Of a stretch of DNA of 64,000 bases, positions 1 through 8,502 are shown in pieces. How positions within the stretch are numbered: position 1 is the stretch's first letter; each line of letters begins with the position of its first letter. The stretch is from Rikenellaceae bacterium (lineage in GTDB: Bacteria > Bacteroidota > Bacteroidia > Bacteroidales > Rikenellaceae): positions 62,001-126,000 of the forward strand of contig SUZC01000003.1 of the NCBI GenBank assembly GCA_015060165.1, given 5' to 3'. The notes below the pieces were generated by a model. The model searched no databases and was not told where the DNA came from. It saw only the letters and a program-made list of their open reading frames with translations. Position numbers and translations under genes: made by a program.

Positions 1-1
1 G

Positions 2-100
2 AACTATGTCTTCCTGATGATGATTGCTATGGCTGTGGTTGGTATGCTTATCTTCCTGTTGATGTGGCGTGCCAAGGCCGATGGTTATGACGAGAAATAG
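2..100 (+). CDS. C-terminal end of a membrane protein, possibly an MFS-type transporter (partial)
   Basis: The frame is open from the left edge to a TAG stop and gives the last 32 residues of a protein that starts outside the window. The visible part is one hydrophobic helix rich in Met, Val, Ile and Leu, followed by a short charged tail ending ADGYDEK. That is how the last transmembrane helix and cytoplasmic tail of many MFS carriers look, but one helix cannot identify the family. Calling it a membrane-protein end is safe; calling it a transporter is inference. Confidence 0.5.
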   Translation, partial: NYVFLMMIAMAVVGMLIFLLMWRAKADGYDEK

Positions 101-164
101 TTAGAAAGCCGTCTAAGATGGCTATTTCGGCGGCTGGCAAGGGCAATTCAATATTCAAGATAGC

Positions 165-785
165 ATGGTTATGAAGAGATTATTATTTTTGATGTTAACG
201 CTTGCAGCATTGGTTAGCTGCGAGAGCGAGTACGACAAGATGTCTGAGTACGAGAAAGTCGTTTATGAAATAGGTACAAATCCGAATCTTTCGCTTGAGG
301 ATGTGTTGAAAAACACACCAATATGGACAGAGGCAAAAGTAATTAGGAGCTCTCAGCCAGAGGGTAATGGTGATGTGTCGGTACAAGATTTTGAGGGAGA
401 AGTTATTCCCGCTGGAGGAGTGCGCTACTATTTCGTATTCGGTGATAAGTTTAGATATTATACTACTTCAACAATTGGTGTTGGTTATCAAGGCTACTAT
501 GTCGATTATGATTATAACATAGGCAAGAGTAATATAATCGGTTTGGAGAATGGTCTTAATGTGGAGGATTACAAAGTATTTGGAATCGCTTTTGATAAGA
601 TAAATGTTGTGGCTTATAGCGAGAATCGTATTGTGATTGACCTTTACGACAAACTCTATGCAAAGCAACCTTATGTGACGTTTGTACTTAAATCGAATAC
701 ACAGGCTCTTAAAGAGAAAAAAGAGAAATATTGTACTGATATTAAGACCTATGAACAAGCCTTAGTGGAGTTAAGTCAAAAATAG
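165..785 (+). CDS. Lipoprotein of unknown function, 206 aa
   Basis: The N-terminus is a clear lipoprotein signal: a basic start (MVMKR), a hydrophobic stretch and the lipobox LVSC with the lipid-bearing Cys near residue 19. The mature part has many aromatic and acidic residues and several Tyr-rich stretches (RYYFVFGDKFRYY, YYVDYDYN), and is probably mainly beta. I recognise no family. The start could be the ATG at 165 or at 171; both give a good signal peptide. A strong terminator follows the stop, so it ends its transcription unit. The location (periplasm or outer membrane) is inferred from the signal. Confidence 0.75.
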   Translation: MVMKRLLFLMLTLAALVSCESEYDKMSEYEKVVYEIGTNPNLSLEDVLKNTPIWTEAKVIRSSQPEGNGDVSVQDFEGEVIPAGGVRYYFVFGDKFRYYTTSTIGVGYQGYYVDYDYNIGKSNIIGLENGLNVEDYKVFGIAFDKINVVAYSENRIVIDLYDKLYAKQPYVTFVLKSNTQALKEKKEKYCTDIKTYEQALVELSQK

Positions 786-806
786 ATATTTATTCTGCAC
801 CATATT

Positions 807-834
807 CGCCACCTTTCGGGGTGGCGATTTTTTT
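807..834 (+). terminator. Rho-independent terminator after the 165-785 lipoprotein gene
   Basis: A perfect 7-bp GC-rich stem (CGCCACC / GGTGGCG) with a 6-nt loop is followed by a run of T, 22 bases after the stop codon. Confidence 0.85.
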
Positions 835-838
835 AATA

Positions 839-878
839 GGGAATTTAAGGAATTTAGTGAGCTTTTCCTTAAATTCCC
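839..878. repeat. Perfect 12-bp inverted repeat with a 16-nt loop
   Basis: GGGAATTTAAGG at 839-850 pairs exactly with CCTTAAATTCCC at 867-878. There is no T-run, so it is not an ordinary terminator. A related string (CTCCTTAATTTCC) follows directly. Its role is unknown; it could be a protein-binding palindrome or a decayed repeat. Confidence 0.6.
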
Positions 879-967
879 TAAACTCCTTAATTTCCTTATC
901 TATTAACTCTCCTTCTTGTTTGAGATTACAAATTGTAATCAGAATTCTCTTTTTGTGCAAAAAACTA

Positions 968-998
968 TTGCGTGGAAAGATTTAATTTCGTAATTTTG
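968..998 (+). promoter_or_regulatory. Bacteroidetes-type promoter for kbl
   Basis: TTG at 968-970 and TAATTTTG (matching TAnnTTTG) at 991-998 are separated by 20 nt, the known -33/-7 layout for Bacteroidetes. It lies 135 nt before the kbl ATG, leaving a fairly long leader. The rest of the 786-1132 gap holds the terminator and inverted repeat above and nothing else I can name. Confidence 0.65.
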
Positions 999-1132
999 TG
1001 AGAAATTGTAAGTTTGTAGGTCTCGTTGGGAGCGTAATTGCAACTTTGTTGGGCATTTATAGCGGCGGGCCAACGACGATATGCATCAATGCAAGAGAAT
1101 TTTACAAAGTTAAACATATAAATTTTTAAGCT

Positions 1133-2320
1133 ATGTACGGAAAAATCAAAGAGCATCTCCAGCAGGAGTTGGCCGACATCAAGGCTGCCGGTCTCTACAA
1201 AACAGAGCGTATAATCGAGTCGCCACAGCGTGCCGAGATTCAGGTTGCAGGCAAGCCTGTACTTAATTTCTGCGCTAACAACTACCTCGGTCTTTCGGAC
1301 AATCAGCGCCTTATCGACGCAGCTAAGAAGGCTATGGACGAGCGTGGTTTCGGTATGTCATCTGTTCGTTTCATCTGCGGTTGCCAGGATATGCACAAGC
1401 AGTTGGAGAAGGCTATTGCCGACTACTTCGGAACTGAGGATACAATCCTCTATGCAGCTTGTTTCGATGCCAATGGTGGTGTGTTCGAGCCATTGCTTAC
1501 CGAGCAGGACGCTATCATCTCTGACGCATTGAACCACGCCTCAATTATCGACGGGGTGCGTTTGTGCAAGGCTGTGCGCTATCGTTTTGCAAATGCCGAT
1601 ATGGAGGAGTTGGAGGATTGCTTGAAGCGTGCTCAGGCTCAGCGTTTCCGTATCATCGTAACCGACGGTGTATTCTCAATGGATGGCAACGCAGCTCCGT
1701 TGGATAAGATCTGCGCATTGGCCGAGAAGTACGATGCTTTGGTTATGGTCGACGAGTGCCACTCGGCAGGTGTGTTGGGTGCCACAGGTCGTGGTATCAC
1801 CGAGCTCTACAACTTGCGTGGTCAGGTGGATATCCTCACAGGTACTTTAGGCAAGGCCTTTGGTGGTGCTGTGGGTGGTTTCACAACCGGTCGCAAGGAG
1901 ATTATCGATATGTTGCGCCAGCGCTCACGTCCATACCTCTTCTCAAACTCATTGCCACCCGCAGTCGTAGGTGCAAGCATCGAGATGTTCAAGATGTTGG
2001 AGGAGAGCAACGAGTTGCACGACCGATTGGTTGCCAACGTAGAGCACTTCCGCTCGAAGATGATTGCCGCAGGTTTCGATATCAAGCCTACTCAGTCGGC
2101 TATCTGCGCCGTGATGTTGTACGATGCAAAGCTTTCGCAGGATTTCGCTGCCAAGTTGCAGGAGGAGGGCGTATTCGTAACAGGATTCTACTACCCCGTT
2201 GTGCCAAAGGGCCAGGCTCGTATCCGCGTACAGGTGTCGGCAGGTCACACAACCGAGCAGTTGGATCGCTGCGTCGAGGCCTTCACTAAGATTGGCAAGG
2301 AGTTGGGCGTTTTGAAATAA
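1133..2320 (+). CDS. kbl: 2-amino-3-ketobutyrate CoA ligase (glycine C-acetyltransferase)
   Basis: This is a PLP enzyme of the alpha-oxoamine synthase family. In the threonine route Kbl splits 2-amino-3-ketobutyrate with CoA into glycine and acetyl-CoA. The 395-aa length equals that of typical Kbl. Visible hallmarks are NYLGLS near residue 50, the His in SDALNHASIIDG (about 135) that stacks on the cofactor, VDECHS (about 207-211), and the PLP-binding lysine in TGTLGKAFGG (Lys241). No threonine dehydrogenase gene lies beside it. It is followed after 12 bp by an Lrp/AsnC gene, so the two form an operon. Related serine palmitoyltransferases of Bacteroidetes share this fold; the overall match and length favour Kbl. 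Confidence 0.88.
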   Translation: MYGKIKEHLQQELADIKAAGLYKTERIIESPQRAEIQVAGKPVLNFCANNYLGLSDNQRLIDAAKKAMDERGFGMSSVRFICGCQDMHKQLEKAIADYFGTEDTILYAACFDANGGVFEPLLTEQDAIISDALNHASIIDGVRLCKAVRYRFANADMEELEDCLKRAQAQRFRIIVTDGVFSMDGNAAPLDKICALAEKYDALVMVDECHSAGVLGATGRGITELYNLRGQVDILTGTLGKAFGGAVGGFTTGRKEIIDMLRQRSRPYLFSNSLPPAVVGASIEMFKMLEESNELHDRLVANVEHFRSKMIAAGFDIKPTQSAICAVMLYDAKLSQDFAAKLQEEGVFVTGFYYPVVPKGQARIRVQVSAGHTTEQLDRCVEAFTKIGKELGVLK

Positions 2321-2332
2321 TCGGCAGAGATT

Positions 2333-2806
2333 ATGGCAAAGAGTTCATTGGACGCAATCGATAAAAAGATACTTCGATTCCTTATCAAAAATGCCCGTAC
2401 ACCGTTTTTGGAGATTGCCCGCGAGTGCGGCATCTCGGGTGCAGCTATCCACCAGCGTATCAAGAAGCTGGAGGATATGGGCGTGATTCAGGGTAGTCGC
2501 CTGGTTGTGGCTCCTAAGTCGTTGGGATTCGATGTGTGCGCTTTCATCAGCATCCGCGTGAGCGATATCACTCGCCAGCAGGATACTGTCGAGCAGCTGC
2601 GCAAGATTCCCGAGATTGTCGAGTGCCACTACATCACAGGCTCCTACAACCTGATGGTTAAGCTCTACTGTATTGACAACGAGCACTTGATGCGTACCAT
2701 CTTCGATAAGATTCTGCACGTGCAGGGTGTGTCGAGTACGCAGACCTATATGTCGCTCAACGAGTCGTTCCAGCGCGAGATTCACGTCGATTGCCTGCGC
2801 GATTAA
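2333..2806 (+). CDS. Lrp/AsnC family transcriptional regulator
   Basis: A 157-aa protein of typical Lrp/AsnC build. The N-terminal winged helix-turn-helix spans about residues 8-60 (opening LDAIDKKILRFL, recognition part SGAAIHQRIKKLEDMGVI). It is followed by the alpha/beta RAM effector domain (about 66-150), which in this family binds amino acids and drives octamer formation. It starts 12 bp after kbl and is surely cotranscribed. The inference is that it senses an amino acid, perhaps glycine, threonine or a branched-chain one, and may control its own operon. The ligand cannot be read from sequence. Confidence 0.88.
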   Translation: MAKSSLDAIDKKILRFLIKNARTPFLEIARECGISGAAIHQRIKKLEDMGVIQGSRLVVAPKSLGFDVCAFISIRVSDITRQQDTVEQLRKIPEIVECHYITGSYNLMVKLYCIDNEHLMRTIFDKILHVQGVSSTQTYMSLNESFQREIHVDCLRD

Positions 2807-2883
2807 GGCTGGCGGTCGACTCCTATCCTCTTGCGCAGGTTAAGCAGTAATTGGAATTCAAAATTTAGAATTCAAAATTTACT

Positions 2884-2921
2884 AATCCTCTGTCTGATGT
2901 CGAATCAGGCAGAGGATTTTT
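2884..2921 (+). terminator. Rho-independent terminator of the kbl-lrp operon
   Basis: A 14-bp stem (AATCCTCTGTCTGA against TCAGGCAGAGGATT, one G-T pair) has a 7-nt loop and a T-run. A direct repeat built on GAATTCAAAATTTA precedes it. The terminator at 49390-49429 has the same stem length and loop style and also follows an ATTCAAAATT string. Confidence 0.85.
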
Positions 2922-3133
2922 GTATCGCGTAAAGAGTCATAAAGCAGGCGTGGGACTGCGTGTGTTATTTTATATTACCACCAGAAGGCCAATTTTTAAT
3001 TTTGAATTCCCCTCGCCCATCTCAAACGTTTTTAAACAATTTTAATAATTGGCTTTTTGGGGGTAAATTCAATGTTTTTACACTGAATTTTGCGAAATTA
3101 TACACAGGATAAGAAAAATATTTGGCCAAATTA

Positions 3134-3164
3134 TTGTGCGAATAAGAAATTGTAGTTAATTTTG
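3134..3164 (+). promoter_or_regulatory. Bacteroidetes-type promoter for the C10 protease gene
   Basis: TTG at 3134-3136 and TAATTTTG at 3157-3164 are separated by 20 nt. The ATG lies 62 nt downstream. The rest of the 2807-3226 gap holds the terminator at 2884 and AT-rich sequence without a plausible gene. Confidence 0.7.
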
Positions 3165-3226
3165 TAATGTGCGAAAGATTATTGTGAGAGAGAAACTTTG
3201 AGTATTTAATTTAAAATTAAAAAAAT

Positions 3227-4555
3227 ATGAAAAAGCTTTTAAATTTTTCTCTGGCAATAATTGCGGTAGCTTTTGTTGCCTGCTCTTACGAAGATGTAGC
3301 ATTGTCTACAAATGAAAGTCCCTCAAATCCTTACGAGGTGACACCCGATGAGGCCGTACAGTTATTGCAGACTGTAATGGGCGGTGAATCTACCCGAGCC
3401 ATTTCTGTTGGCTCGATTCAAACCCTGAGAAAAAGTGATTTTGTTCCCTCCACTCGCGGAGCGGAGGATGGAGATGTTGTCTACATTGTCGATTTGGAGA
3501 ATGGCGGTAGTGCTATTATGGGAGCCGACAAGCGAATGGAGCCTATTTATGCTATTCTCGATGAAACAAAGATTTCACCCGAACAGCTTACCCTTACAGC
3601 AACTCGTTCTGACGATGGCGAGCAGGATATTGAGGAGTATGTGATGGGATTGGTGAACGATAAGATTACTTATGATATGAGTGAAATGATTCCAATTGTA
3701 AGAGATTCTTTATTGCCTGAGATGCCAATGATTCCAAGACCTCACGAAGTCACAATGACAACAATGTTGGGTTCAAAATATCCAATGCTTAGAACGAAAT
3801 GGCATCAGAGGTCTCCGTATAATGATAACTATCCTCGAGGTGAAGGTCCGTATTTTGAGGATGGCGTTATGCTTGCAGGTTGTGGCCCAATTGCAGTGGC
3901 ACAAGTATTATATTTTCTCAGAACACCAAATAGTTGGAGTGGTGTGTCAAATTATTTTAATTGGGATCTAATATCTGAATGTGAATATCAAGGCGAATTT
4001 TCAGATAATGCTTGTAGTGAGGTTGCGAAATTTGTAAGCCAAATATCAGGAAAAATTTGTAGGGAAAAATGGCATTCGGAACAATATGTAAATCCTGGTG
4101 TTGAGCCCGAAAATCTTATTTATGATCTTGAGGATTTTGGGTTGGAGGTTGATTCATTAGGTGAATATAACTTTGATTTGATAAAAACATTGTTAAATGA
4201 TGATTTACCTGTAATAACCAGAGGGGAATTTTATAACCAATATACAGGAACTTTTAAACATATGTGGGTTATCGATGGTTATAAATCTCATAGAGAAAGT
4301 ACATATCTTAGAGAGTATTTTGGAGAAGGACCGAGGGATTATACGGATACTTTTATAAGTTCTACGGATTACAATTTAGTTCACTGCAATTATGGCTGGA
4401 ATGGTGATTGTGACGGCTATTATTCTTCAGGAGTTTTCGATGTAAGAACTCGACTAGAAGATGATATGATTATTGATGAGGTAGGAGATGTCGCATCCTC
4501 AAAATTATATAATTTTGAAATTGATTTAAAATATATACACTATAGTTATGAATAA
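3227..4555 (+). CDS. C10 family (streptopain-like) cysteine protease lipoprotein
   Basis: A 442-aa lipoprotein (lipobox AFVAC, Cys19). The pro-region (about 35-170) matches the Spi-type inhibitory propeptide seen in C10 enzymes. The catalytic part follows: AGCGPIAVAQVLYF carries the nucleophile Cys219, HMWVIDGY carries His345, and NYGWNG (Trp391) is the usual C10 tryptophan motif. The Cys-His dyad is intact, so it should be active after propeptide removal. The stop overlaps the start of a small lipoprotein gene by 8 bp. In Bacteroides, C10 proteases are often paired with small inhibitor lipoproteins, so the neighbour may be its partner, although it is broken here. Base composition from about 3700 is more AT-rich than in the neighbouring housekeeping genes, hinting at transfer. 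Confidence 0.85.
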   Translation: MKKLLNFSLAIIAVAFVACSYEDVALSTNESPSNPYEVTPDEAVQLLQTVMGGESTRAISVGSIQTLRKSDFVPSTRGAEDGDVVYIVDLENGGSAIMGADKRMEPIYAILDETKISPEQLTLTATRSDDGEQDIEEYVMGLVNDKITYDMSEMIPIVRDSLLPEMPMIPRPHEVTMTTMLGSKYPMLRTKWHQRSPYNDNYPRGEGPYFEDGVMLAGCGPIAVAQVLYFLRTPNSWSGVSNYFNWDLISECEYQGEFSDNACSEVAKFVSQISGKICREKWHSEQYVNPGVEPENLIYDLEDFGLEVDSLGEYNFDLIKTLLNDDLPVITRGEFYNQYTGTFKHMWVIDGYKSHRESTYLREYFGEGPRDYTDTFISSTDYNLVHCNYGWNGDCDGYYSSGVFDVRTRLEDDMIIDEVGDVASSKLYNFEIDLKYIHYSYE

Positions 4556-5102
4556 TAATATTTTTAAGTTAATTGTTATATTGGGATTTGCTTTTGTCGT
4601 CTCTTGCGAAAAGGATGAACCAACTATTTCTCCAGAGCCGGAGCCTCAGAAATATTGGAGAGTGTGGGATTATGGCTCAAAAATGCCGGAAAATAAAAAG
4701 AGTGAATTGATTGATGTCCCATGTTGGGAGGGAAGGAGATATCTGGCGAAAATGTAAAATGGCAAGATAATCGTAAAAGATAATTCGATTGGCCGAGATG
4801 GCGCAGAGGCTGGTCTGGTGTTCAAATTTTTGCCAGATAGGTATCTTACTTATGTGATAGTTATCTATCCCCCTAAACATTCGGATAGTTTGGAGTTTTC
4901 GGTGTCTGAAATAGCGAGGGAGTGGTCGAGATTGGAATTTTTAAGTCTTGAGAATAATGAGTTAGCTTTTGTTCATAAAAGCTCCAAAAAGTACGAAGAG
5001 GGTGGTAAGATAGATGTGTATATAGTTTCACCTGGCACTCAGGAACGATATGAATTAATAAAAAGCCATGTAGAGTGGCAAGATAACGAGGTGCCTGAAT
5101 AA
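4548..5102 (+). pseudogene. Small lipoprotein gene interrupted by an in-frame TAA; possible protease-inhibitor partner
   Basis: Reading starts at the ATG at 4548, which overlaps the protease stop. It gives a lipoprotein signal (lipobox VVSC, Cys20), a Pro/Glu-rich linker and the start of a domain, then meets TAA at 4755-4757. The same frame then stays open to the stop at 5100-5102, continuing NGKIIVKDN... for about 114 residues. A single codon change would restore a protein of about 184 aa. As it stands the product is a 69-aa stub, and the second half has only a poor internal GTG start at 4818. No frameshift is involved. The partner role is inferred from position, since inhibitors of C10 proteases lie next to the protease in Bacteroides. 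Confidence 0.7.
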
Positions 5103-5130
5103 TTAGAGCTCATACACTAGTTCAACTTAG

Positions 5131-5162
5131 CCGCTGCGCCGTAAGGCGTGGCGGTTTTTTTT
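5131..5162 (+). terminator. Rho-independent terminator after the protease locus
   Basis: A 10-bp stem (CCGCTGCGCC / GGCGTGGCGG, with two G-T pairs) has a 4-nt loop and eight T residues. Confidence 0.85.
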
Positions 5163-5234
5163 GAATTTTAAATTCCCTTTAGCTTGCTGATTGAAAAAAA
5201 TGTTGCTTGGTAGCTAAAAAAGCGTGTGCGAAAT

Positions 5235-5266
5235 TTTGTCATTCCACAATTTTATGCGTAACTTTG
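5235..5266 (+). promoter_or_regulatory. Bacteroidetes-type promoter for guaB
   Basis: TTTG at 5235-5238 and TAACTTTG at 5259-5266 are separated by 20 nt. The guaB ATG is 27 nt beyond the -7 box. Confidence 0.8.
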
Positions 5267-5292
5267 TGCGCAACTAAAAACCCACGTACAAT

Positions 5293-6765
5293 ATGTCATT
5301 TGTAGATGAAAGGGTACAGTCGACCGGTTTGACCTTCGACGATGTGTTGCTAGTACCCGCTTACTCAGAAGTCCTTCCGCGCACAGTCTCTACCGAGACC
5401 CGTTTTTCGCGCAATATCAAGTTGAACATACCCATTGTGTCGGCCGCTATGGATACCGTAACGGAGGCTCCATTGGCTATCGCGTTGGCTCGCGAGGGTG
5501 GAATAGGCGTTATTCACAAGAATATGTCTATCGCCGAGCAGGCTGCCCACGTACGCCGAGTGAAGCGTGCCGAGAGCGGTATGATTTATGATCCTATCAC
5601 CATCACCAAGGAGCAGACCGTTGGCGATGCGTTGAAGTTGATGCACGATAACAAGATCGGTGGCATTCCCGTTGTTGACGACAACAATATGCTCATCGGC
5701 ATCGTGACCAACCGCGATTTGCGTTTCCAGCGCGATATGGATCGTCAGATTGGCGAGGTGATGACCAAGGAGAATATCATCACTACCCACTCTACCGAGT
5801 TGGAGAAGGCTTCGGAGATTCTGTTGGCAAATAAAATCGAGAAGTTGCCCGTTGTGGACGACAACGGCAAGTTGATCGGTTTGATTACATATAAGGATAT
5901 CACCAAGATCAAGGATCACCCCAATGCTTGCAAGGACTCGAAGGGTCGTTTGCGCGTGGCAGCAGGTGTGGGTATCACTCCCGACGTGCTGGATCGCGTG
6001 AAGGCGTTGGTTGCCGAGAGTGTCGATGCTATCGTGCTCGACTCGGCTCACGGCCACTCGAAGAACATCATCACAACACTCAAGAACGTGAAGTCGCACT
6101 TCCCTGAGTTGGATGTTGTGGTTGGTAACATCGCCACTGCCGAGGCTGCCAAGATGTTGGTTGAGGCTGGTGCCGACGGTGTGAAGGTTGGTATCGGTCC
6201 GGGTTCTATCTGCACCACTCGTATTATCGCAGGTGTGGGTGTTCCTCAGCTCACAGCCATCTACGACTGCGCCAGCGCAGTGAAGGGTAGCGGTATCCCC
6301 GTTATCGCCGATGGTGGTTTGCGTTATTCGGGCGACTGCGTGAAGGCGTTGGCTGCCGGTGGCGATTGCGTGATGGTGGGCTCGATGTTTGCAGGTACAG
6401 AGGAGTCTCCCGGCGAGACAATTATATATAATGGCCGTAAGTTTAAGACTTATCGCGGTATGGGTTCGATTGACGCTATGAAGGCCGGTTCGAGTGACCG
6501 TTACTTCCAGGGTGGCGAGAAGAACGATATGAAGCTTGTTCCAGAGGGTATCGTTGGTCGCGTGCCGTTCAAGGGCTCACTCAGCGAGACAGTATATCAG
6601 TTGGTGGGAGGTATCCGCGCAGGTATGGGTTACTGCGGTGCTGCCAATATCGCCACACTGCAGAAGGCTAAGTTCGTACGTATCACGTCGAATGGTGTGG
6701 TTGAGAATCACCCCCACGACATTACAATTACTCGTGAGACTCCGAACTACACTCGCGGTGAATAA
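5293..6765 (+). CDS. guaB: Inosine-5'-monophosphate dehydrogenase
   Basis: IMPDH oxidises IMP to XMP with NAD+, the committed step to GMP. The 490-aa length is usual. The N-terminal barrel part begins [17 protein letters not shown]. Two CBS domains lie at about 95-155 and 156-215 (GGIPVVDD and KLPVVDD repeats), and the barrel resumes after that. The catalytic loop GPGSICTTR has the nucleophile Cys307. DGGLRYSGD and the mobile flap with YFQGG follow. It has its own promoter and a terminator after the stop. guaA follows in the same direction beyond two palindromic repeats, so the two steps are linked in space but probably not in one message. Confidence 0.97.
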   Translation: MSFVDERVQSTGLTFDDVLLVPAYSEVLPRTVSTETRFSRNIKLNIPIVSAAMDTVTEAPLAIALAREGGIGVIHKNMSIAEQAAHVRRVKRAESGMIYDPITITKEQTVGDALKLMHDNKIGGIPVVDDNNMLIGIVTNRDLRFQRDMDRQIGEVMTKENIITTHSTELEKASEILLANKIEKLPVVDDNGKLIGLITYKDITKIKDHPNACKDSKGRLRVAAGVGITPDVLDRVKALVAESVDAIVLDSAHGHSKNIITTLKNVKSHFPELDVVVGNIATAEAAKMLVEAGADGVKVGIGPGSICTTRIIAGVGVPQLTAIYDCASAVKGSGIPVIADGGLRYSGDCVKALAAGGDCVMVGSMFAGTEESPGETIIYNGRKFKTYRGMGSIDAMKAGSSDRYFQGGEKNDMKLVPEGIVGRVPFKGSLSETVYQLVGGIRAGMGYCGAANIATLQKAKFVRITSNGVVENHPHDITITRETPNYTRGE

Positions 6766-6771
6766 GCATAA

Positions 6772-6806
6772 GGCTCGCCACGCACTATAGCGGGCGGGCC
6801 TTTTTT
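6772..6806 (+). terminator. Rho-independent terminator of guaB
   Basis: A GC-rich stem (GGCTCGCC... paired with ...GGCGGGCC, with a small bulge) is followed by six T, just after the guaB stop. Confidence 0.75.
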
Positions 6807-6811
6807 GAAAT

Positions 6812-6937
6812 AAAAATCCACATATAGTGGTTCTTTTGGCATCTGCCTTGCGGCCGAAATGCTCACATACGCCAAGTATGCTCCGCTTTCAGCCACTGCG
6901 AGCAGCTTCAAAATAACCTACTATCTGTGAATTTTGG
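6812..6937. repeat. Long palindromic repeat, copy A
   Basis: A large imperfect hairpin of about 125 nt. The innermost stem is CATAC-gccaa-GTATG (about 6867-6881), flanked by GAAA/TTTC-type pairing. The outer arms around CACATATAGTGGTTCTTTTG (about 6819-6838) pair with CAAAATAACCTACTATCTGTG (6909-6929). The core string CATACGCCAAGTATGCTCCG recurs with small changes in copies B, C and D, while the outer arms do not. Confidence 0.7.
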
Positions 6938-7110
6938 CCGAGGGAAAAGAAACCGTCTGATGCAGCTCTTTTGGCATCTGCCTTGTCTTCGAATTCCTCA
7001 CATACGCCCAGTATGCTGCGGATTCTCAGACTGCGAGCAGCTTCAAAATAGCTTGCATCATACAATTTCTCCCCGAGGAGGCAAGGCTCTCTGTGAATTT
7101 TGGCCGAGGG
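6925..7110. repeat. Two copies of a 20-bp direct repeat flanking palindrome B
   Basis: CTGTGAATTTTGGCCGAGGG occurs at 6925-6944 and again at 7091-7110, one on each side of palindromic copy B. The pair may mark the duplication that produced two neighbouring palindromes. Confidence 0.7.
6955..7062. repeat. Long palindromic repeat, copy B
   Basis: Same build as copy A. The core is CATACGCCCAGTATGCTGCGG (hairpin CATAC/GTATG at about 7000-7015). The outer arm GATGCAGCTCTTTTGG (6959-6974) pairs with CAAAATAGCTTGCATCAT (7043-7060). These arms differ from copy A yet are complementary to each other. Confidence 0.7.
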
Positions 7111-7194
7111 GGCAGAGGCAATTCAAAATTCAAAATTGCGAGTTTTGGGTTGAGGCGGAAAATTAGAAAAGAAGAACAAATAAATACAAGAACA

Positions 7195-8502
7195 ATGAAG
7201 CAGGATATGATTGTTATTTTGGACTTGGGTAGCCACGAGAATACAGTGGTAGCCCGTGCCATTCGTGCGTTGGGTGTGTATAGCGAGATTTACCCCCACG
7301 ACATTACAGCTGAGGAGTTGAAGGCATTGCCCGGTGTGAAAGGTGTGATTATCAACGGTGGCCCCAACAATGTGATTGATGGCGAGGCTATCGACGTATG
7401 CCCCGAGATTTATGAGACTGGTTTGCCTATTATCGCAGCTGGTCACGATAAGGCTAAGTGCGAGGTTAAGCTCGCACAGTTTACCAACGATGAGGAGGCT
7501 ATCAAGGCTGCCGTTAAGTCGTTTGTATTTGACGTGTGCAAGGCCGAGGCCAATTGGAATATGAAGAACTTTATTGCCGATCAGGTGGAGCTTGTACGCC
7601 GTCAGGTGGGCGATAAGAAGGTGCTTTTGGCATTGTCGGGCGGTGTGGATTCATCGGTTGTTGCAGCTCTGTTGTTGAAGGCTATCGGCGACAACTTGGT
7701 GTGTGTGCACGTTAACCACGGCTTGATGCGTAAAGGCGAGTCGGAGGCTGTTGTTGAGGTCTTTGGCAAGCAGCTGAGCGCAAACTTGGTATATGTAGAT
7801 GCTACCGAGCGTTTCCTCACTAAGCTGGAGGGCGTTGAGGACCCTGAGCAGAAGCGTAAGATTATCGGTGGCGAGTTCATCCGCGTATTCGAGGAGGAGG
7901 CACGTAAGTTGGACGGCATCGACTTCTTGGGTCAGGGTACAATCTATCCAGATATCGTTGAGAGCGGTACAAAGACTGCAAAGATGGTGAAGTCGCACCA
8001 CAATGTGGGTGGTCTGCCCGAGGATATGCAGTTCGGATTGGTTGAGCCTTTGAAGCAGCTCTTCAAGGACGAGGTTCGTGCTTGCGGTGTGGAGCTTGGC
8101 TTGCCATACGAGATGGTTTACCGTCAGCCATTCCCAGGTCCAGGTTTGGGTGTTCGTTGCTTGGGTGCAATTACTCGTGACCGTTTGGAGGCAGTGCGTG
8201 AGTCAGATGCTATTCTTCGCGAGGAGTTTGCAAAGGCTGGCTTGGATAAGAAGGTTTGGCAGTACTTTACCATAGTGCCCGACTTCAAGAGTGTGGGAGT
8301 GCGCAACAACGCTCGCTCGTACGATTGGCCGGTGATTATTCGTGCCGTGAATACTATCGACGCTATGACCGCAACCATCGAGCATATCGATTGGGAGATT
8401 TTGGACCGCATCACAAAGCGTATCTTGGATGAAGTTCCAACCGTTAACCGTGTATGCTACGATATGTCGCCCAAACCAAGTGCTACAATCGAGTGGGAGT
8501 AG
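7195..8502 (+). CDS. guaA: GMP synthase with a truncated, apparently inactive glutaminase domain
   Basis: GMP synthase turns XMP into GMP using ATP and ammonia, normally taken from glutamine. The ATP-pyrophosphatase half is intact: SGGVDSS (148-154), the GQGTIYPD and KSHHNVGGLP motifs, the PFPGPGLGVR dimerisation motif, and the C-terminus SPKPSATIEWE. The N-terminal class I amidotransferase domain begins normally (ILDLGSHE, GVIINGGP) but is cut short. Where usual enzymes carry GICYG with the catalytic Cys, and later the His-Glu pair of FHPE, this one reads PIIAAGHDKAK and AQFTNDEE. About 80 residues are missing, giving 435 aa against the usual 510-525. The ATG at 7195 is chosen; the frame is open upstream to 7093, but that part is repeat sequence. 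It should work with free ammonia or a separate glutaminase (inference). Confidence 0.88.
   Translation: MKQDMIVILDLGSHENTVVARAIRALGVYSEIYPHDITAEELKALPGVKGVIINGGPNNVIDGEAIDVCPEIYETGLPIIAAGHDKAKCEVKLAQFTNDEEAIKAAVKSFVFDVCKAEANWNMKNFIADQVELVRRQVGDKKVLLALSGGVDSSVVAALLLKAIGDNLVCVHVNHGLMRKGESEAVVEVFGKQLSANLVYVDATERFLTKLEGVEDPEQKRKIIGGEFIRVFEEEARKLDGIDFLGQGTIYPDIVESGTKTAKMVKSHHNVGGLPEDMQFGLVEPLKQLFKDEVRACGVELGLPYEMVYRQPFPGPGLGVRCLGAITRDRLEAVRESDAILREEFAKAGLDKKVWQYFTIVPDFKSVGVRNNARSYDWPVIIRAVNTIDAMTATIEHIDWEILDRITKRILDEVPTVNRVCYDMSPKPSATIEWE

Noticed and set aside
4818..5102. A separate gene starting at the GTG at 4818
   Set aside because: It continues the frame of the 4548 lipoprotein and lacks its own signal peptide or promoter; a broken single gene explains it better.
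7093..7194. Upstream extension of guaA
   Set aside because: The 34 extra residues are read from the direct repeat and AATTCAAAATT strings; homologous GuaA proteins begin close to the ATG at 7195.
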